Source: Helicobacter mesocricetorum
Lineage (GTDB): Bacteria; Campylobacterota; Campylobacteria; Campylobacterales; Helicobacteraceae
Length of the DNA: 50,249 nucleotides
Direction: 5' to 3'
Assembly (NCBI RefSeq): GCF_900198605.1
Contig: NZ_FZPJ01000020.1
Coordinates: 1-50,249, forward strand
Shown piece by piece: positions 35,562-45,555 of this stretch (the stretch's first letter is position 1; each line of letters begins with the position of its first letter). Made by a program: the position numbers and the translations under genes. The notes under the pieces are model-generated. The model was not told the DNA's origin. It did no database searches and was given only the letters and a program-made list of their open reading frames with translations.

Positions 35562-36971
35562 CTATAAACTATTAATAATTCCTTTAGCCTCAACAATAAC
35601 TTTTGTAATGTTATTTTCAATCCATTTAGAATCCATCCATTCAGCAGTCCATACCTCATATCCTTGAACTAAAACCCCAAAATGCAAATGATCACCCAAT
35701 GATAAACCTGTATTGCCCGTATTGCCTATTATAGTTCCTCTCTCCACCTTATCACCAATATCCACTAAGGATTTTGTTAAATGTGCATAAAGAGAAGACA
35801 ACCCAAGACCATGATGGATAACTAAAGCATTTCCATCGATTCCGATAAATTCATCAACTATAACCTCACCCGGATTGCTTAAAATAATAGGAGCTTGTTT
35901 GACACTTGCTAAATCTAAGCCCATATGGTTAGAATAACCCACCACTTCCCCTTGATAAATAAAAGTGCGATGATCCCCAAAACTAGCCGTTACTGCAGCA
36001 TTCTTAAGAGGAGAGAAAGCAGAGATTTGAAAATCCTCTATGGTTTCTAAAGAAAAAGTAGCACCCGCTTGCATAATGTGTTTTTCGCTATATTGCCTTA
36101 TATCTTCATTAATATACTTAAAAATAGAAAGCTTATCAACAAAACTCTCTAAACTCCTATCTCCTATCTCTTCTACTAGACTTGAAATTTTTCCATCAAT
36201 AAAAGAATCTGTCAGGGAAATGTTAGATTTTCTATACTCTTTTTTGACCGCGAAGAAATTAATAGGAGCAACACTGACATTACCTGCTGTATCACTAGCA
36301 TAAATCTTTGCATTAAAGGCTAGATTATTTTTAGGCCAAGCCAACAAAGAAATATAATAACCCTCTTTATAAAAAGGCTGAGGAATAAATTCGTTTTCAC
36401 CATTGGAGATTCTAATCTTTTCTAAATTCTCATCTTCAACTCTAAAAATCACTAAAGCACTTCCACCTTGTGTAATCCTATAAGAATTGGATACAACTGC
36501 TAATTGTGGCTTTTTGGTATCTATTGTAATAGCAATATTCTCTAAAGTTTTATTACCGCTAAAAAAATTCCACTTGCTCTTATCTGTTACTTCCACTATG
36601 AGATTTAAAGATTGAATATTTTTTGTGGGGATATTTGGCTTTTCTATAGCAAGACAAATGCCATTTTCCTCATCTTTAGCCACAAAAGGGCATTCACTAA
36701 AGGGAGCCATTTTGGTTGGTAAAAAAGATTCTTTTAAATCTCCTTCATAAGATACTCTATAATCCTTAATGCCTGTATCATCACTTAAATAAATAAAAAA
36801 ATCTCCATTGAGATTCCAGCTAGGCTCTAAAGAAGTCTTAATCACTGGCTTATTCCTCTCAAATCCCTCAGAAGAGAGCATAAAAAGTCCTGCTCCTAAA
36901 AAGAAAACAACAAGCACTAATCCAATAATTTTTACAAAACTTCTTGATTGAACTTCTGATTGAATTTCCAT
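35562..36971 (-). CDS. Membrane-anchored M23 (LytM) metallopeptidase
   Basis: A 469-residue peptidase with one N-terminal anchor (KIIGLVLVVFFLGAGLFML), a long periplasmic region with Ig-like beta segments (45-330) and a C-terminal LytM domain: NHMGLDLAS, LYAHL and DHLHFGV supply the zinc His/Asp/HxH ligands. First gene of a coupled run with minC, lpxC and tsaB, 2 bases before minC. Probably a DD-endopeptidase acting on the wall; a specific Csd name cannot be assigned. Confidence 0.88.
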   Translation of the reverse strand: MEIQSEVQSRSFVKIIGLVLVVFFLGAGLFMLSSEGFERNKPVIKTSLEPSWNLNGDFFIYLSDDTGIKDYRVSYEGDLKESFLPTKMAPFSECPFVAKDEENGICLAIEKPNIPTKNIQSLNLIVEVTDKSKWNFFSGNKTLENIAITIDTKKPQLAVVSNSYRITQGGSALVIFRVEDENLEKIRISNGENEFIPQPFYKEGYYISLLAWPKNNLAFNAKIYASDTAGNVSVAPINFFAVKKEYRKSNISLTDSFIDGKISSLVEEIGDRSLESFVDKLSIFKYINEDIRQYSEKHIMQAGATFSLETIEDFQISAFSPLKNAAVTASFGDHRTFIYQGEVVGYSNHMGLDLASVKQAPIILSNPGEVIVDEFIGIDGNALVIHHGLGLSSLYAHLTKSLVDIGDKVERGTIIGNTGNTGLSLGDHLHFGVLVQGYEVWTAEWMDSKWIENNITKVIVEAKGIINSL

Positions 36972-37069
36972 AGTAATTCCTAATCTTTAATCATCTCAAA
37001 GAATTATAACTGAAATACCTAACTTTTGGATATAATTTAGACGGATTTTTCATTAACAAGGTTTTATTA

Positions 37070-37891
37070 TTGAGTTTTTTTGCTCTCCTTTATCAAGCCC
37101 TTCAAGCAACAAGTGCAGAAGAAAAATGCACCCTTGTGCAAGATATTTATGCGCATTTTTATTCGCTAAAATTTGTCGATGAACCTATATTTTTGCTTGA
37201 AAGACCTACTTTTGCAAATTTCTGCACTATCCTCCCAAAACACAAAGTCCCACAAGGAAAAGTCTTAAAAACAGACTTGAATTTTGCGCATCTTTTACAC
37301 TCTATTACACATATTGAATTTAGTGCTATTGATTTAGCCCTTGATTGTGCCTATCGTTTTAGAAACCTGCCCTTGCAATACTATTTTGACTGGATAGAAG
37401 TTGCCAAAGAAGAGGTGCAACATTTTTTAGCATTACATAATCTTTTAAATCACTTAGGGTATAAATATGGAGATTTTGGGGTGCATACCACACTCTTTGA
37501 TTGTATGCAAAATTGCAATATCCTACTAGATAGGATAGCTGTAATCCCTAGAGGTATGGAAGCCGTTGGGCTAGATGTCAATCCTTTTCTTTGCGCAAAA
37601 GTTAGCACCAGCAAACACCCTATTAAAGAAGAATTATTAAAAGTCTTAAATATTATTTTAAATGAGGAAATTTCCCATGTTTCTAAAGGAGATATATGGT
37701 TTCATTATTGCTGTAATTTAGAAAAAATCCCTCTTAAAGAGCATTCTAAGACATATTTTAAAATTTTGCAAAAACATCATTTCTCTTTCCCTAAAGCAAA
37801 TTCTCTATTAAACACTAAGGCGCGTCTTAAGGCAGGATTCACACAAGAAGAGATAGATTACTTAGAGCAAAACCAATTAAAGCACATCTAA
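37070..37891 (+). CDS. DUF455 family ferritin-like protein
   Basis: A 273-residue protein with a likely di-iron four-helix bundle: THIEFSAIDLALDCAYRF, EVAKEEVQHFLALHNLL, and NEEISHVSKGDIWF carry the Glu and ExxH ligands of the family (E...EVQH...EEISH). TTG start. Its reaction is unknown; MiaE-like tRNA hydroxylation has been suggested for related folds. It stands between divergent M23 and convergent uppP. Confidence 0.85.
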   Translation: MSFFALLYQALQATSAEEKCTLVQDIYAHFYSLKFVDEPIFLLERPTFANFCTILPKHKVPQGKVLKTDLNFAHLLHSITHIEFSAIDLALDCAYRFRNLPLQYYFDWIEVAKEEVQHFLALHNLLNHLGYKYGDFGVHTTLFDCMQNCNILLDRIAVIPRGMEAVGLDVNPFLCAKVSTSKHPIKEELLKVLNIILNEEISHVSKGDIWFHYCCNLEKIPLKEHSKTYFKILQKHHFSFPKANSLLNTKARLKAGFTQEEIDYLEQNQLKHI

Positions 37892-38650
37892 ATAAAATAA
37901 ACATATCACACCCAAGATAATCCTATACACTCCAAAAGGAATAAAATTAAAACGAGCAATAAATCCTAAAAAAAATCTCACAGCTATTAAAGCCGAAAAA
38001 AAGGCTACAATAAATCCAACAAGAAGCAATAAAAAATTATCCACATTTAAGAGATTATAATTTTTATAGAGGCTATAACCACTTGCAACCACCATAGCAG
38101 GAAGTGCTAATAAAAATGAAAATTCTGCAGCAACCTTCCGATTGCAACCTAACAACAACCCACCAATAATAGTAGATCCACTCCTTGAAGTTCCGGGTAT
38201 CAATGCTAAAGCCTGAAAACATCCAATCCATAAAGCCTGTTTATAAGAAATTTGCGAAACTTCTTGAATGAAATGTGTTTTTTCTTTATAGAAAAATTCC
38301 ACCACGATAAAAACAATTCCTCCTATAATCAACATAATAGCCACAATCAAAGGATTAAAAAGGGATTTAATAACACTATAAAACAAAAATCCCAAAATCC
38401 CTGCAGGTAAAAAACCAATCATTAGCTTTATCCATAAATCCCAACTATTCTTATAAAGCTTTTCCCAAAAAATAAAAATAACCGCTAAAATAGAACCCAA
38501 TTGGATAACAACTTCAAAAACCTTATGAAAAGGATTTTCAGGGATTCCCAATAACTTTGAAACTAGAATTAAATGTCCGGTTGATGAAATAGGTAAAAAC
38601 TCTGTTAATCCCTCTACTATCCCTAAAATTGCAGCATTAATAAAATCCAT
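37877..38650 (-). CDS. uppP: Undecaprenyl-diphosphatase UppP (BacA)
   Basis: Membrane phosphatase recycling the undecaprenyl carrier. The start chosen gives MDFINAAILGIVEGLTEFLP, the family beginning with the E..TEFLPISSTGH motif (257 residues); AAAGG precedes it, while the upstream extension to 38722 looks like leader sequence. The second motif LIPGTSRSGSTIIGG is intact. About eight membrane spans. Its end overlaps the DUF455 gene end by 15 bases on the opposite strand. Confidence 0.95.
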   Translation of the reverse strand: MDFINAAILGIVEGLTEFLPISSTGHLILVSKLLGIPENPFHKVFEVVIQLGSILAVIFIFWEKLYKNSWDLWIKLMIGFLPAGILGFLFYSVIKSLFNPLIVAIMLIIGGIVFIVVEFFYKEKTHFIQEVSQISYKQALWIGCFQALALIPGTSRSGSTIIGGLLLGCNRKVAAEFSFLLALPAMVVASGYSLYKNYNLLNVDNFLLLLVGFIVAFFSALIAVRFFLGFIARFNFIPFGVYRIILGVICLFYLDVL

Positions 38651-38776
38651 TTTCTGCCTTTGAATGTGTAAAAATGTGAGAATTCTAACACATTTAAAAA
38701 GTTTTACAAAACTTTCAAGCATAGAATAAAAGAATAAAGTATAAAATAACCAATCAACTTCAATTTGGGAGTTCTT

Positions 38777-40198
38777 ATGTTTAAAAGAATCTTAATTGCT
38801 AATCGTGGTGAAATTGCTGTAAGGATAATCCGTGCCTGTAATGATTTAAGCATTGAATCTATTGCGATTTATTCACACGCCGATAGAGAAAGCCTACATG
38901 TTAAAATGGCAACTTATACTTATGCAATCAGCGAAGATCCCATTAAAGGCTATTTAAATCCTGATTTAATCATCGAAGCCGCTAAAGCACTTGAAGCTGA
39001 AGCTATCCATCCGGGATATGGCTTTTTGAGTGAAAATGCACTTTTTGCTAAAAAGGTAAAAGAAGCAGGGCTTGTATGGATTGGACCAAATAGTGAAGTC
39101 ATTGCTAAAATGGGGGATAAAAATGCAGCAAGAAACTTAATGATAGCTAATGGAATCCCCGTAGTTCCTGGAACTGAACCACTTAATGCTTTAAGCATCT
39201 ATGAGATTTATAAAATTGCTAACAAAATTGGCTACCCCATTATTCTTAAAGCAAGTAGCGGAGGAGGTGGTAGAGGGATACGCGTAGTCTGGAAAGAAGA
39301 AGAATTAGAAGCATCTTTTAATGCTTGTAAAAGGGAAGCTCTAACCTTTTTTAAAAATGATGATGTTTTTATGGAAAAGTATATTCAAAACCCGCGTCAT
39401 ATTGAATTCCAAATTCTAGCCGATAATTATGGCAATGTTATTCACCTTTTAGAAAGGGATTGTTCGATTCAAAGACGTCACCAAAAACTTATTGAAATTG
39501 CACCTTGTCCAACAATTAGTTCTGATTTGCGTCGCAGAATGGGAACTGTCGCAGTCGCAGCAGCAAAAGCAGCTAAATACACCAATGCAGGAACTGTGGA
39601 ATTTTTAGTAGATGATAGTAACGATTTTTATTTTATGGAAATGAACACAAGAATCCAAGTAGAACACGGCGTAACAGAGGAGATTACAGGTTTGGATTTA
39701 ATTGCTAGGCAAATTAGAATCGCAAATGGTGAAATTTTAGATTTAACACAAAGTGATATTCACCCTCAAGGATATGCGATTGAAGCTAGAATTAATGCAG
39801 AGGATGTTCATAATGATTTTATACCAAATCCCGGAACTATTACTGCTTATTATCCCTCACTTGGTCCTTTTGTGCGGGTAGATAGTTATATTTACAAAGA
39901 TTTTACCATTCCTCCATTTTATGATTCAATGGTTGCAAAGCTCATTGTTAAAGCCGGAAGCTACGATTTAGCCGTCAAAAAGCTCCATAGGGCTTTAAAT
40001 GAGTTTAAAATACGGGGAGTAAAGACTACCATTCCTTTTCTTATCAATATCTGCAATGATAAGGACTTTAGAAAAGGCAATTTTGATACTTCTTATTTAG
40101 AGGCAAAAATCAACGACTTGCTACCTCAAGAAAGATTTGATGAGAGTGATTTAATCGCCGCTATGGCTGTTGCTTTAGTTAGCCACTTTGAAGAATAA
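38777..40198 (+). CDS. accC: Biotin carboxylase subunit (AccC-type; possibly pyruvate carboxylase subunit A)
   Basis: ATP-dependent carboxylation of biotin. 473 residues from an ATG preceded by GGAG. N-terminal FKRILIANRGEIAVRI, ATP-grasp KASSGGGGRGIR, MEKYIQNPRHIEFQI, catalytic RDCSIQRRHQKLIE and FYFMEMNTRIQVEHGVTE. The C-terminal end (AAMAVALVSHFEE) and details such as CKREALTFF resemble, from memory, PycA of Campylobacter more than fatty-acid AccC; no accB is adjacent to decide. The symbol denotes the family. Confidence 0.85.
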   Translation: MFKRILIANRGEIAVRIIRACNDLSIESIAIYSHADRESLHVKMATYTYAISEDPIKGYLNPDLIIEAAKALEAEAIHPGYGFLSENALFAKKVKEAGLVWIGPNSEVIAKMGDKNAARNLMIANGIPVVPGTEPLNALSIYEIYKIANKIGYPIILKASSGGGGRGIRVVWKEEELEASFNACKREALTFFKNDDVFMEKYIQNPRHIEFQILADNYGNVIHLLERDCSIQRRHQKLIEIAPCPTISSDLRRRMGTVAVAAAKAAKYTNAGTVEFLVDDSNDFYFMEMNTRIQVEHGVTEEITGLDLIARQIRIANGEILDLTQSDIHPQGYAIEARINAEDVHNDFIPNPGTITAYYPSLGPFVRVDSYIYKDFTIPPFYDSMVAKLIVKAGSYDLAVKKLHRALNEFKIRGVKTTIPFLINICNDKDFRKGNFDTSYLEAKINDLLPQERFDESDLIAAMAVALVSHFEE

Positions 40199-40929
40199 AC
40201 ACCTATTTCACTTTATTTACATTTAAAGTATTTTTAAAATACCCAACATCTCCATACTCTCACTTTTTTAAAGAGGATACCCAAAAGTCCCTAAGTAAAT
40301 AAGGATTCTTCCCACAACACTTAACCAATAAATCCATTCCACCCTAACCTTTCTTTTACCAATTATTCTCTTACCCACTTTTTGCATTTTTAATTTCACG
40401 ATTACCAGAACTACCACCCCTTGTTTGCTCCATTATTTAAATACATCAGAAAATGTAAATATAGGTGCAATATAGCTCTATGTAGATAAAAACCACTTTT
40501 GTTAAATCTTTACTCATTATTCTATTCTTTATATTTAAAGAATACATAATTATCATTATAGTAAAAACTGCAACCAATCCAAGATAAGCAATATAGCTAT
40601 ATTGTGCATATCTTACTGCTTTATTTTATCTAGTTTCTTTAGCTTTTTTATTTTCAAAATAAACTAATTGGGCTTACTTTATTGAAATATCCAAGATTAT
40701 CTTTATCCAATATTATTAGTCATCAAACAAAACTTCGTTTTAATGCTAAACGCTTATAATAACCCCAAATAAAGCCATTGAAACTATCACGACAAACTCT
40801 ATGTAACTCTATATTTTGTCTTTACATTTCTCACACAAAATATGTGCAATAAGCATCATAGGTATTTTTAGCATTCCTTGCCTTTATAATAGCTATACTT
40901 ATGAAATGACTTTTAAGCAAAACAATGCC
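40199..40929. other. Long intergenic region with gene relics
   Basis: About 730 bases between convergent accC and ruvB, very AT-rich. No intact gene is seen. Minus-strand segments between 40430 and 40874 still read like pieces of a membrane protein, separated by stop codons. Confidence 0.55.
40430..40874 (-). pseudogene. Decayed small membrane protein gene
   Basis: On the minus strand an ATG with an AAGG-type ribosome site reads MLKIPMMLIAHILCEKCKDK, then stop; in the same frame SYIEFVVIVSMALFGVIISV follows, then stops. Further on, a stretch RYAQYSYIAYLGLVAVFTIM with MIIMYSLNIKNRIMSKDLTK reads like a helix and basic loop. The mix of hydrophobic helices, basic loops and in-frame stops suggests a relic; the family is not recognised. 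Confidence 0.3.
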
Positions 40930-41931
40930 TTAAAATAAACTATCACTTCTACTAAAACTAAAGAGTTCATAAGTTTTTTGTGTCGCAATTCTTCCTCTAG
41001 CTGTGCGCTCTAAAAACCCATTAATAAGTAAATAAGGCTCAATCACATCTTCGATTGTCCCCTCATCTTCACTCATTGCTGCTGCTAAGGTGCTAAGCCC
41101 AATAGGGCGCCCCCTGCTCTCGCAAATAATCTTTAAAAAACGCAAATCAAGCTCATCAAAGCCATATTCATTAACCCCTAATTCATTTAAAGCATATTCA
41201 GTGCGCTCTTTGGTAATAACCCCCTCTTCTGCTACCTCCGCAAAATCTCTAACCCTCTTTAAAAGTCTTAAAGCTATTCTAGGTGTCCCTCTTGAACGTT
41301 TGGCGATTTCTAAAGCACCCTCTTTCAAGCATTCCTTTTGTAATTTAATAGAAGCAATACCCACAATCCTTGCTAATTCTTCTTGTTCATAAAATTGCAT
41401 ACGAAACTGCATTCCAAATCTATCGCGTAAAGGATTACTAATCATTCCCGCCCTTGTTGTTGCGCCAATTAAGGTAAAATGGGGTAAATCAATTTTCACC
41501 GTTTGAGCGGCAGGACCACTCCCAATAATAATATCTAACCTAAAATCCTCCATAGCCGGATACAAAATTTCCTCAATCGCAGGAGAGAGCCTATGAATCT
41601 CATCAATAAATAAAATCTCACCCTCACTTAAATTGGTTAAAATTGCGGCTAAATCTCCTGCTTTCTCAATCATAGGGGCTGCGGTAACTTTAATAGAAGT
41701 ATTCATTTCGCTACTAATAATATGCGCTAAAGTAGTTTTTCCAAGCCCCGGGGGACCAAATAATAAAATATGATCTAAAACTTCTTTACGCTTTTTAGCC
41801 GCATTAATAAAGACTTGCAAATTTTTCTTTAACTTTTCTTGTCCAATATAATCATCCCAAGTAGAGGGACGTAGCCTAACCTCCTCCTCACTTTCTAATG
41901 CCATCTTTTCTATTTCGACAATTCTTTCCAC
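40930..41931 (-). CDS. ruvB: Holliday junction DNA helicase RuvB
   Basis: Hexameric AAA+ motor of RuvABC branch migration. 333 residues with [18 protein letters not shown], Walker [15 protein letters not shown], Walker B FIDEIHRL, sensor [18 protein letters not shown] and the winged-helix end [12 protein letters not shown]. It starts 12 bases after the panB stop on the same strand. Confidence 0.97.
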   Translation of the reverse strand: MERIVEIEKMALESEEEVRLRPSTWDDYIGQEKLKKNLQVFINAAKKRKEVLDHILLFGPPGLGKTTLAHIISSEMNTSIKVTAAPMIEKAGDLAAILTNLSEGEILFIDEIHRLSPAIEEILYPAMEDFRLDIIIGSGPAAQTVKIDLPHFTLIGATTRAGMISNPLRDRFGMQFRMQFYEQEELARIVGIASIKLQKECLKEGALEIAKRSRGTPRIALRLLKRVRDFAEVAEEGVITKERTEYALNELGVNEYGFDELDLRFLKIICESRGRPIGLSTLAAAMSEDEGTIEDVIEPYLLINGFLERTARGRIATQKTYELFSFSRSDSLF

Positions 41932-41943
41932 TCTTAATAACTC

Positions 41944-42750
41944 CTAATAACTCTCATCATCATTAGGAAAATCCCCATTTTTAACATCTTGCACATATTC
42001 TTTTAAAGCTTTCCTAACAAGTTCTGCCCCTTTTAAATACTGACGCACAAATTTAGGTTTAAAGTCCTCAAAAAACCCTAAAGCATCACTCCATACCAAA
42101 ACCTGTCCATCGACATCTCTACCACTCCCAATCCCAATAACAGGAATCTCAACGCTTTTTGTAATTTGTCCTGCGACTTCTGCTTTAACACCCTCTATGA
42201 GGATACTAAAGGCTCCACATTCTTCCATAACTTTAGCAGTTTTTAATAATTCTTCCACACTCTTTGAATCTTTTCCTTGAATCTTATATCCACCCTCAGA
42301 CCTCACAAAATGAGGTTTTAATCCAATATGAGCCATAACAGAGATTCCATTCTCCACTAAAAGCTTAACCATATCACTAGCCTCCATACCCCCCTCAATC
42401 TTAATAGCTTGTGCATTGGTTTTTTTATAAATCTCAATACACCAAGCTAAGGTTTCTTGAGCATTGGCTAAAGCCCCAAAAGGCAAATCACACACTACCA
42501 AGCTTTGCTTTACCCCATTACAAACCGCTTGTGTGTGATAAATCATACTCTCAAAATCTGCGCTTAGAGTATCACAAGCCCCAAAAAAACTCATACGCAA
42601 ACTATCACCCACTAATATCATATCCACCTCTCCATCAAAAATCTTAGCAAAGAGGGCATCATAAGCAGTTATCATTGTGATTTTTTCTTGGTTTTTCTTT
42701 TTTTTAATTTGCGTGATAGTCGTAGATTTTATAGAACTTTGAATACTCAT
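41944..42750 (-). CDS. panB: 3-methyl-2-oxobutanoate hydroxymethyltransferase PanB
   Basis: First committed enzyme of pantothenate synthesis: adds a hydroxymethyl group from methylene-THF to ketoisovalerate. 268 residues with MITAYDALFAKIFD, MILVGDSL, DLPFGALANAQETL, AIKIEGG, GLKPHFV and IGIGSGRDVDGQVLVWSD. The metal ligands (Asp of GDSL, Asp in the DLPF strand, Glu of KIEGG) are present. Confidence 0.96.
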   Translation of the reverse strand: MSIQSSIKSTTITQIKKKKNQEKITMITAYDALFAKIFDGEVDMILVGDSLRMSFFGACDTLSADFESMIYHTQAVCNGVKQSLVVCDLPFGALANAQETLAWCIEIYKKTNAQAIKIEGGMEASDMVKLLVENGISVMAHIGLKPHFVRSEGGYKIQGKDSKSVEELLKTAKVMEECGAFSILIEGVKAEVAGQITKSVEIPVIGIGSGRDVDGQVLVWSDALGFFEDFKPKFVRQYLKGAELVRKALKEYVQDVKNGDFPNDDESY

Positions 42751-42821
42751 TACTAGCCTCCATTTAAAAGAAAATTTTACTATATTTTAGCATTATTTAT
42801 GCTACAATCCATACCCTATTC

Positions 42822-43188
42822 GGGGCTGATTTGAATTTCGACAGGATTTAGATGGCTCTAGCTGCATGCCAACTTGCACGAAGTTGTAAAACCCGCGCAC
42901 TAAATATAAACGCAAACAACGCAAATTACGCTCCAGCTTACGCTAAAGCTGCGTAAGTTTATCAAGCTTTTGGAGCTATTTTTGGCAAAGATTCTAGCTA
43001 TTTTCCAAAAATATCATTTCTGCTAGATGCAATCTTGCTCCGCCAAGGCAAGATGAAGTTTTGGCTGTCTTTGTGAATGATTTTAGGAAGTTTTGCTTCA
43101 CAAAAAAGATGAAAACCCTAAAAAGCATGTAATCCAGCGGTGTTGGTCTAATTTTTGGACTGGGGTTTGATTCCCCACAGCTCCACCA
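42822..43188 (+). ncRNA. ssrA: Transfer-messenger RNA (tmRNA)
   Basis: Rescues stalled ribosomes. The 5' end GGGGCTGATTTGAATTTCGACAGG and 3' end GACTGGGGTTTGATTCCCC-ACAGCTCCACCA form the alanyl tRNA-like domain with encoded CCA. The tag frame starts at GCA 42912 and encodes ANNANYAPAYAKAA before TAA (42954-42956), close to the Campylobacter/Helicobacter tags ending YAPAYAKAA or FAPAYAKAA. A TACAAT -10 lies at 42803-42808. Length 367 nt. The 3' part of ssrA is a classic integration site; the block downstream to 47.1 kb is accessory. Confidence 0.95.
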
Positions 43189-43223
43189 AATCTTCGTTTT
43201 TGCTACTTTTGTAAAAATATCGT

Positions 43224-43740
43224 ATGGCAAATATTTCAAATCAATTTATCTCCCATACAAATCTAAGGTTTTTTGATAAAATACTTGAGGATGATATTTC
43301 TCGCATAGATAAAACCCTCTTAAATACACAAGAATCAGAACAATCCAAGATAGATAAGATTTTAGATTCTATTGAGAATTTTACATTCTATCAACATAAA
43401 GGAGTAAGCTTTGATACAAGGGGAAACTATGGACCTCAAATAATAGGCACTGGCATTGATAGTAGCGAATCTCCGAATAGCAATGTAGAATTTAATGATT
43501 ATTATAAGGCATTACCTATACCAACAGAAAGTGAGTTTGAAGATACAAAGGATAGATTATTAACGCAGATGAAGGATATTTTAAAAGAGACTTATCTTAA
43601 TAAAGGTGGGGATAGTAAAGAATTTTTGCATTTATACGCGTAGTGCAAATACAGTGATGGTCGATTTAGAGGAACGCAAAGAAGCTAGAGATACTCAAGA
43701 AGTTAAGACTCCTAAAGAAGCTAGAATCCCTAATGCTTAG
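43224..43740 (+). pseudogene. Hypothetical accessory protein with a probable frameshift near the end
   Basis: The intact frame (43224-43643) gives 139 residues, Asp/Glu/Ser-rich, starting MANISNQFISHTNLRFFDK, with no signal peptide and no recognised family. Right after the stop another frame continues TRSANTVMVDLEERKEARDT ... EARIPNA to a TAG at 43740, coding-like in composition. One surplus base around 43629-43643 would explain the break. It may simply be a 139-residue protein; the tail is inference. It starts 36 bases after ssrA. Confidence 0.4.
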
Positions 43741-43752
43741 ATGTTTAAAACC

Positions 43753-44310
43753 TTATTTAAAAAACCTTTCACTGGGAAACTCTAAATCTTTTATGACAGG
43801 CTTAAGGTTATCCTTAGAGGTTATAATTAAAGCATAACCTCCTATTTCATCCTTATCCCAAATAGAATAAAATTCTTTCTTGGTGCTAATATATTCCCCA
43901 AAACTTGGATCAAGCACCCTAATAAAATCGCCTTGATAATTCACAATTACTACAAAATGTGGATACCTAGGATCATTTTCTATTTTTACAAGCAAGGGAT
44001 AAGAAGTCTGTTCTAATATCTCTCTGGAGAGCTGGAATCCTTTTATATCGTAGCCTAAAGTGATAGCAAGTTGTTGTAATTCTTTAAAGCTTAACATATC
44101 GGTTTTTTGTTTTAAAAGTGCCAATATATCTTGCTCTGTATATTGTTTAAAAGTGAATAGATTTACTAAGGTAGCCAATGAAGAAGCCCCACAAGATTCC
44201 TCAAAATGTTGCCTAATAACATTTTGATTATGGATTTCTTGGAGAGATTTCACAGGAAAGCTAAAGCAAAGATGAGAAGAACATAGAAAAATAAAAATAG
44301 CTTTATTCAT
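43753..44310 (-). CDS. Second stand-alone secreted C39 cysteine peptidase
   Basis: A 185-residue paralogue of the 22.9-kb peptidase. Signal peptide FIFLCSSHLCFS; catalytic Cys in HFEESCGASSLATL, His in RYPHFVVIVN, Asp in RVLDPSFGEY. The oxyanion-region Gln lies in the upstream N/Q-rich stretch. No ABC domain. It sits 24 bases after a broken barrel gene, repeating the barrel-then-C39 order of the first locus. Apparently intact although its partner is frameshifted. Confidence 0.82.
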   Translation of the reverse strand: MNKAIFIFLCSSHLCFSFPVKSLQEIHNQNVIRQHFEESCGASSLATLVNLFTFKQYTEQDILALLKQKTDMLSFKELQQLAITLGYDIKGFQLSREILEQTSYPLLVKIENDPRYPHFVVIVNYQGDFIRVLDPSFGEYISTKKEFYSIWDKDEIGGYALIITSKDNLKPVIKDLEFPSERFFK

Positions 44311-44334
44311 TAAACAATCTCACTTAAATATTAC

Positions 44335-45195
44335 TTAAAATTTCTTCCAAAAGCTTATTGTAAAAACACTATCAGGAGCAGAGGAGCTTCCACCAGCAGT
44401 TCCAGATACAGAAATTGCAGTATCAGAATTCAAGCTATAAGTTGCACCCAAAGAAAATGTGGGAATAGAATAAGAATTTGAAGTTTTTCTTCCCTCAAAT
44501 GCTGAAGCAGTTTGGAATCTTTGTTGCAATCCAACATCTAAAGAAACCTTTGGGCTTAGGACTATAGACATATCTAGCCCAAAGTTAATATTATTTCCAT
44601 ATTTTAGCTTCCCATAATTAAACTTTCTATCTGCATTATAAACCCCTCCAATATAGACTGATGAAACAATAGGATCAGAATAATTTCTTAACGCAAATTG
44701 TGCAGAAAAAGATTTAAAAATAAAGCTTTTTCTTTCATCAAAATGTTTCTCTCTTTGCAGTATTCCACTTTGTAAAGTAACTTGTGGGACAAATATGCTC
44801 CAAAGGCTACTTCCTGTATAAATCCCACCAACCCACAAAGAATCAAAGCCAAAACTCCTTTTCAGAAGCATATTCTCTACCAAGGTTTCTCGTATATTCA
44901 TTTTGCTTATAACTTCCATTTCCAGCAACAAGTAAATCAAATTTTGGGATAAGGGTATAAACAAAAGATTGGCTAATAGAAACCTGCTTTGTATCTTTCC
45001 AAGTTCTCGTATCAGGTTGTGCTACAAGTGTCGGATAGAGATTATAAATATAAGCATTCCCACTATTGAGATAACTTAAACTTGTAATACTCCTTAAACC
45101 AATTTGCTTTTTAAAAAGTGAATCTATGGTAATAGGATCAGAGGCAAAGCTCATAGAAAATAAATAGAAATAGAGAGTAAAGTCCTTTTAAACAT
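44335..45195 (-). pseudogene. Second outer-membrane barrel gene, two frameshifts
   Basis: Counterpart of the 23.6-kb barrel. Three pieces in different frames. A signal-peptide start at 45195 (MFKRTLLSISIYF) with AAGGA upstream runs into a stop and needs one extra T near 45155 to join SFASDPITIDSLFKK. The middle piece stops after YASEKEF; removing one T near 44852 joins it to GFDSLWVGGIYTGSS and on to the barrel end VFTISFWKKF. The final strands and terminal Phe are intact. Sequencing error is possible, but several genes in this block show the same decay. Confidence 0.65.
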
Positions 45196-45555
45196 TGTGT
45201 TCCTTATTTGTAAATTTTAATTAGCAATAAAGCTTTACAACATTGCATAGCACACTATAATCCAAAAAATACCTATCAATAAAGAATAAAATTTCACTTT
45301 ATCAATGATGATATTTAAAACATCTAAAATCTCCAAATCAAAGAAAATAAGCAAATAAGAATCTACATTCTAAAATAGTGTGGGAGAAGTATTACAAGGC
45401 AACCAATACACTAAATAGATTCTAAAATATCTATTAATGCTACCTTGTTGTAACTTCTTATTAAAACATTCTTTAAAGAAGTAAAGAGTCTTTTCTTATT
45501 GGAATAAAATTTGCTAGGATAAAAATTGTTAAATTATACATTGAAGGAGTTAGTT
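45196..45555. other. Divergent intergenic region of the decayed accessory block
   Basis: Roughly 360 AT-rich bases between the barrel pseudogene (minus) and a small secreted ORF (plus). TTACAAGG ... CCTTGTTGTAA (about 45391-45455) is an imperfect inverted repeat, and AAGAAGTAAAGAG (45476-45489) matches an arm of the 130-bp repeats at 7.2 and 49.8 kb. No gene seen. Confidence 0.4.

Noticed and set aside
43140-43240. Integrase-mediated att site at the ssrA 3' end
   Set aside because: No integrase gene and no second copy of the ssrA 3' end were found in the window, so the island is suggested only by gene content and decay.
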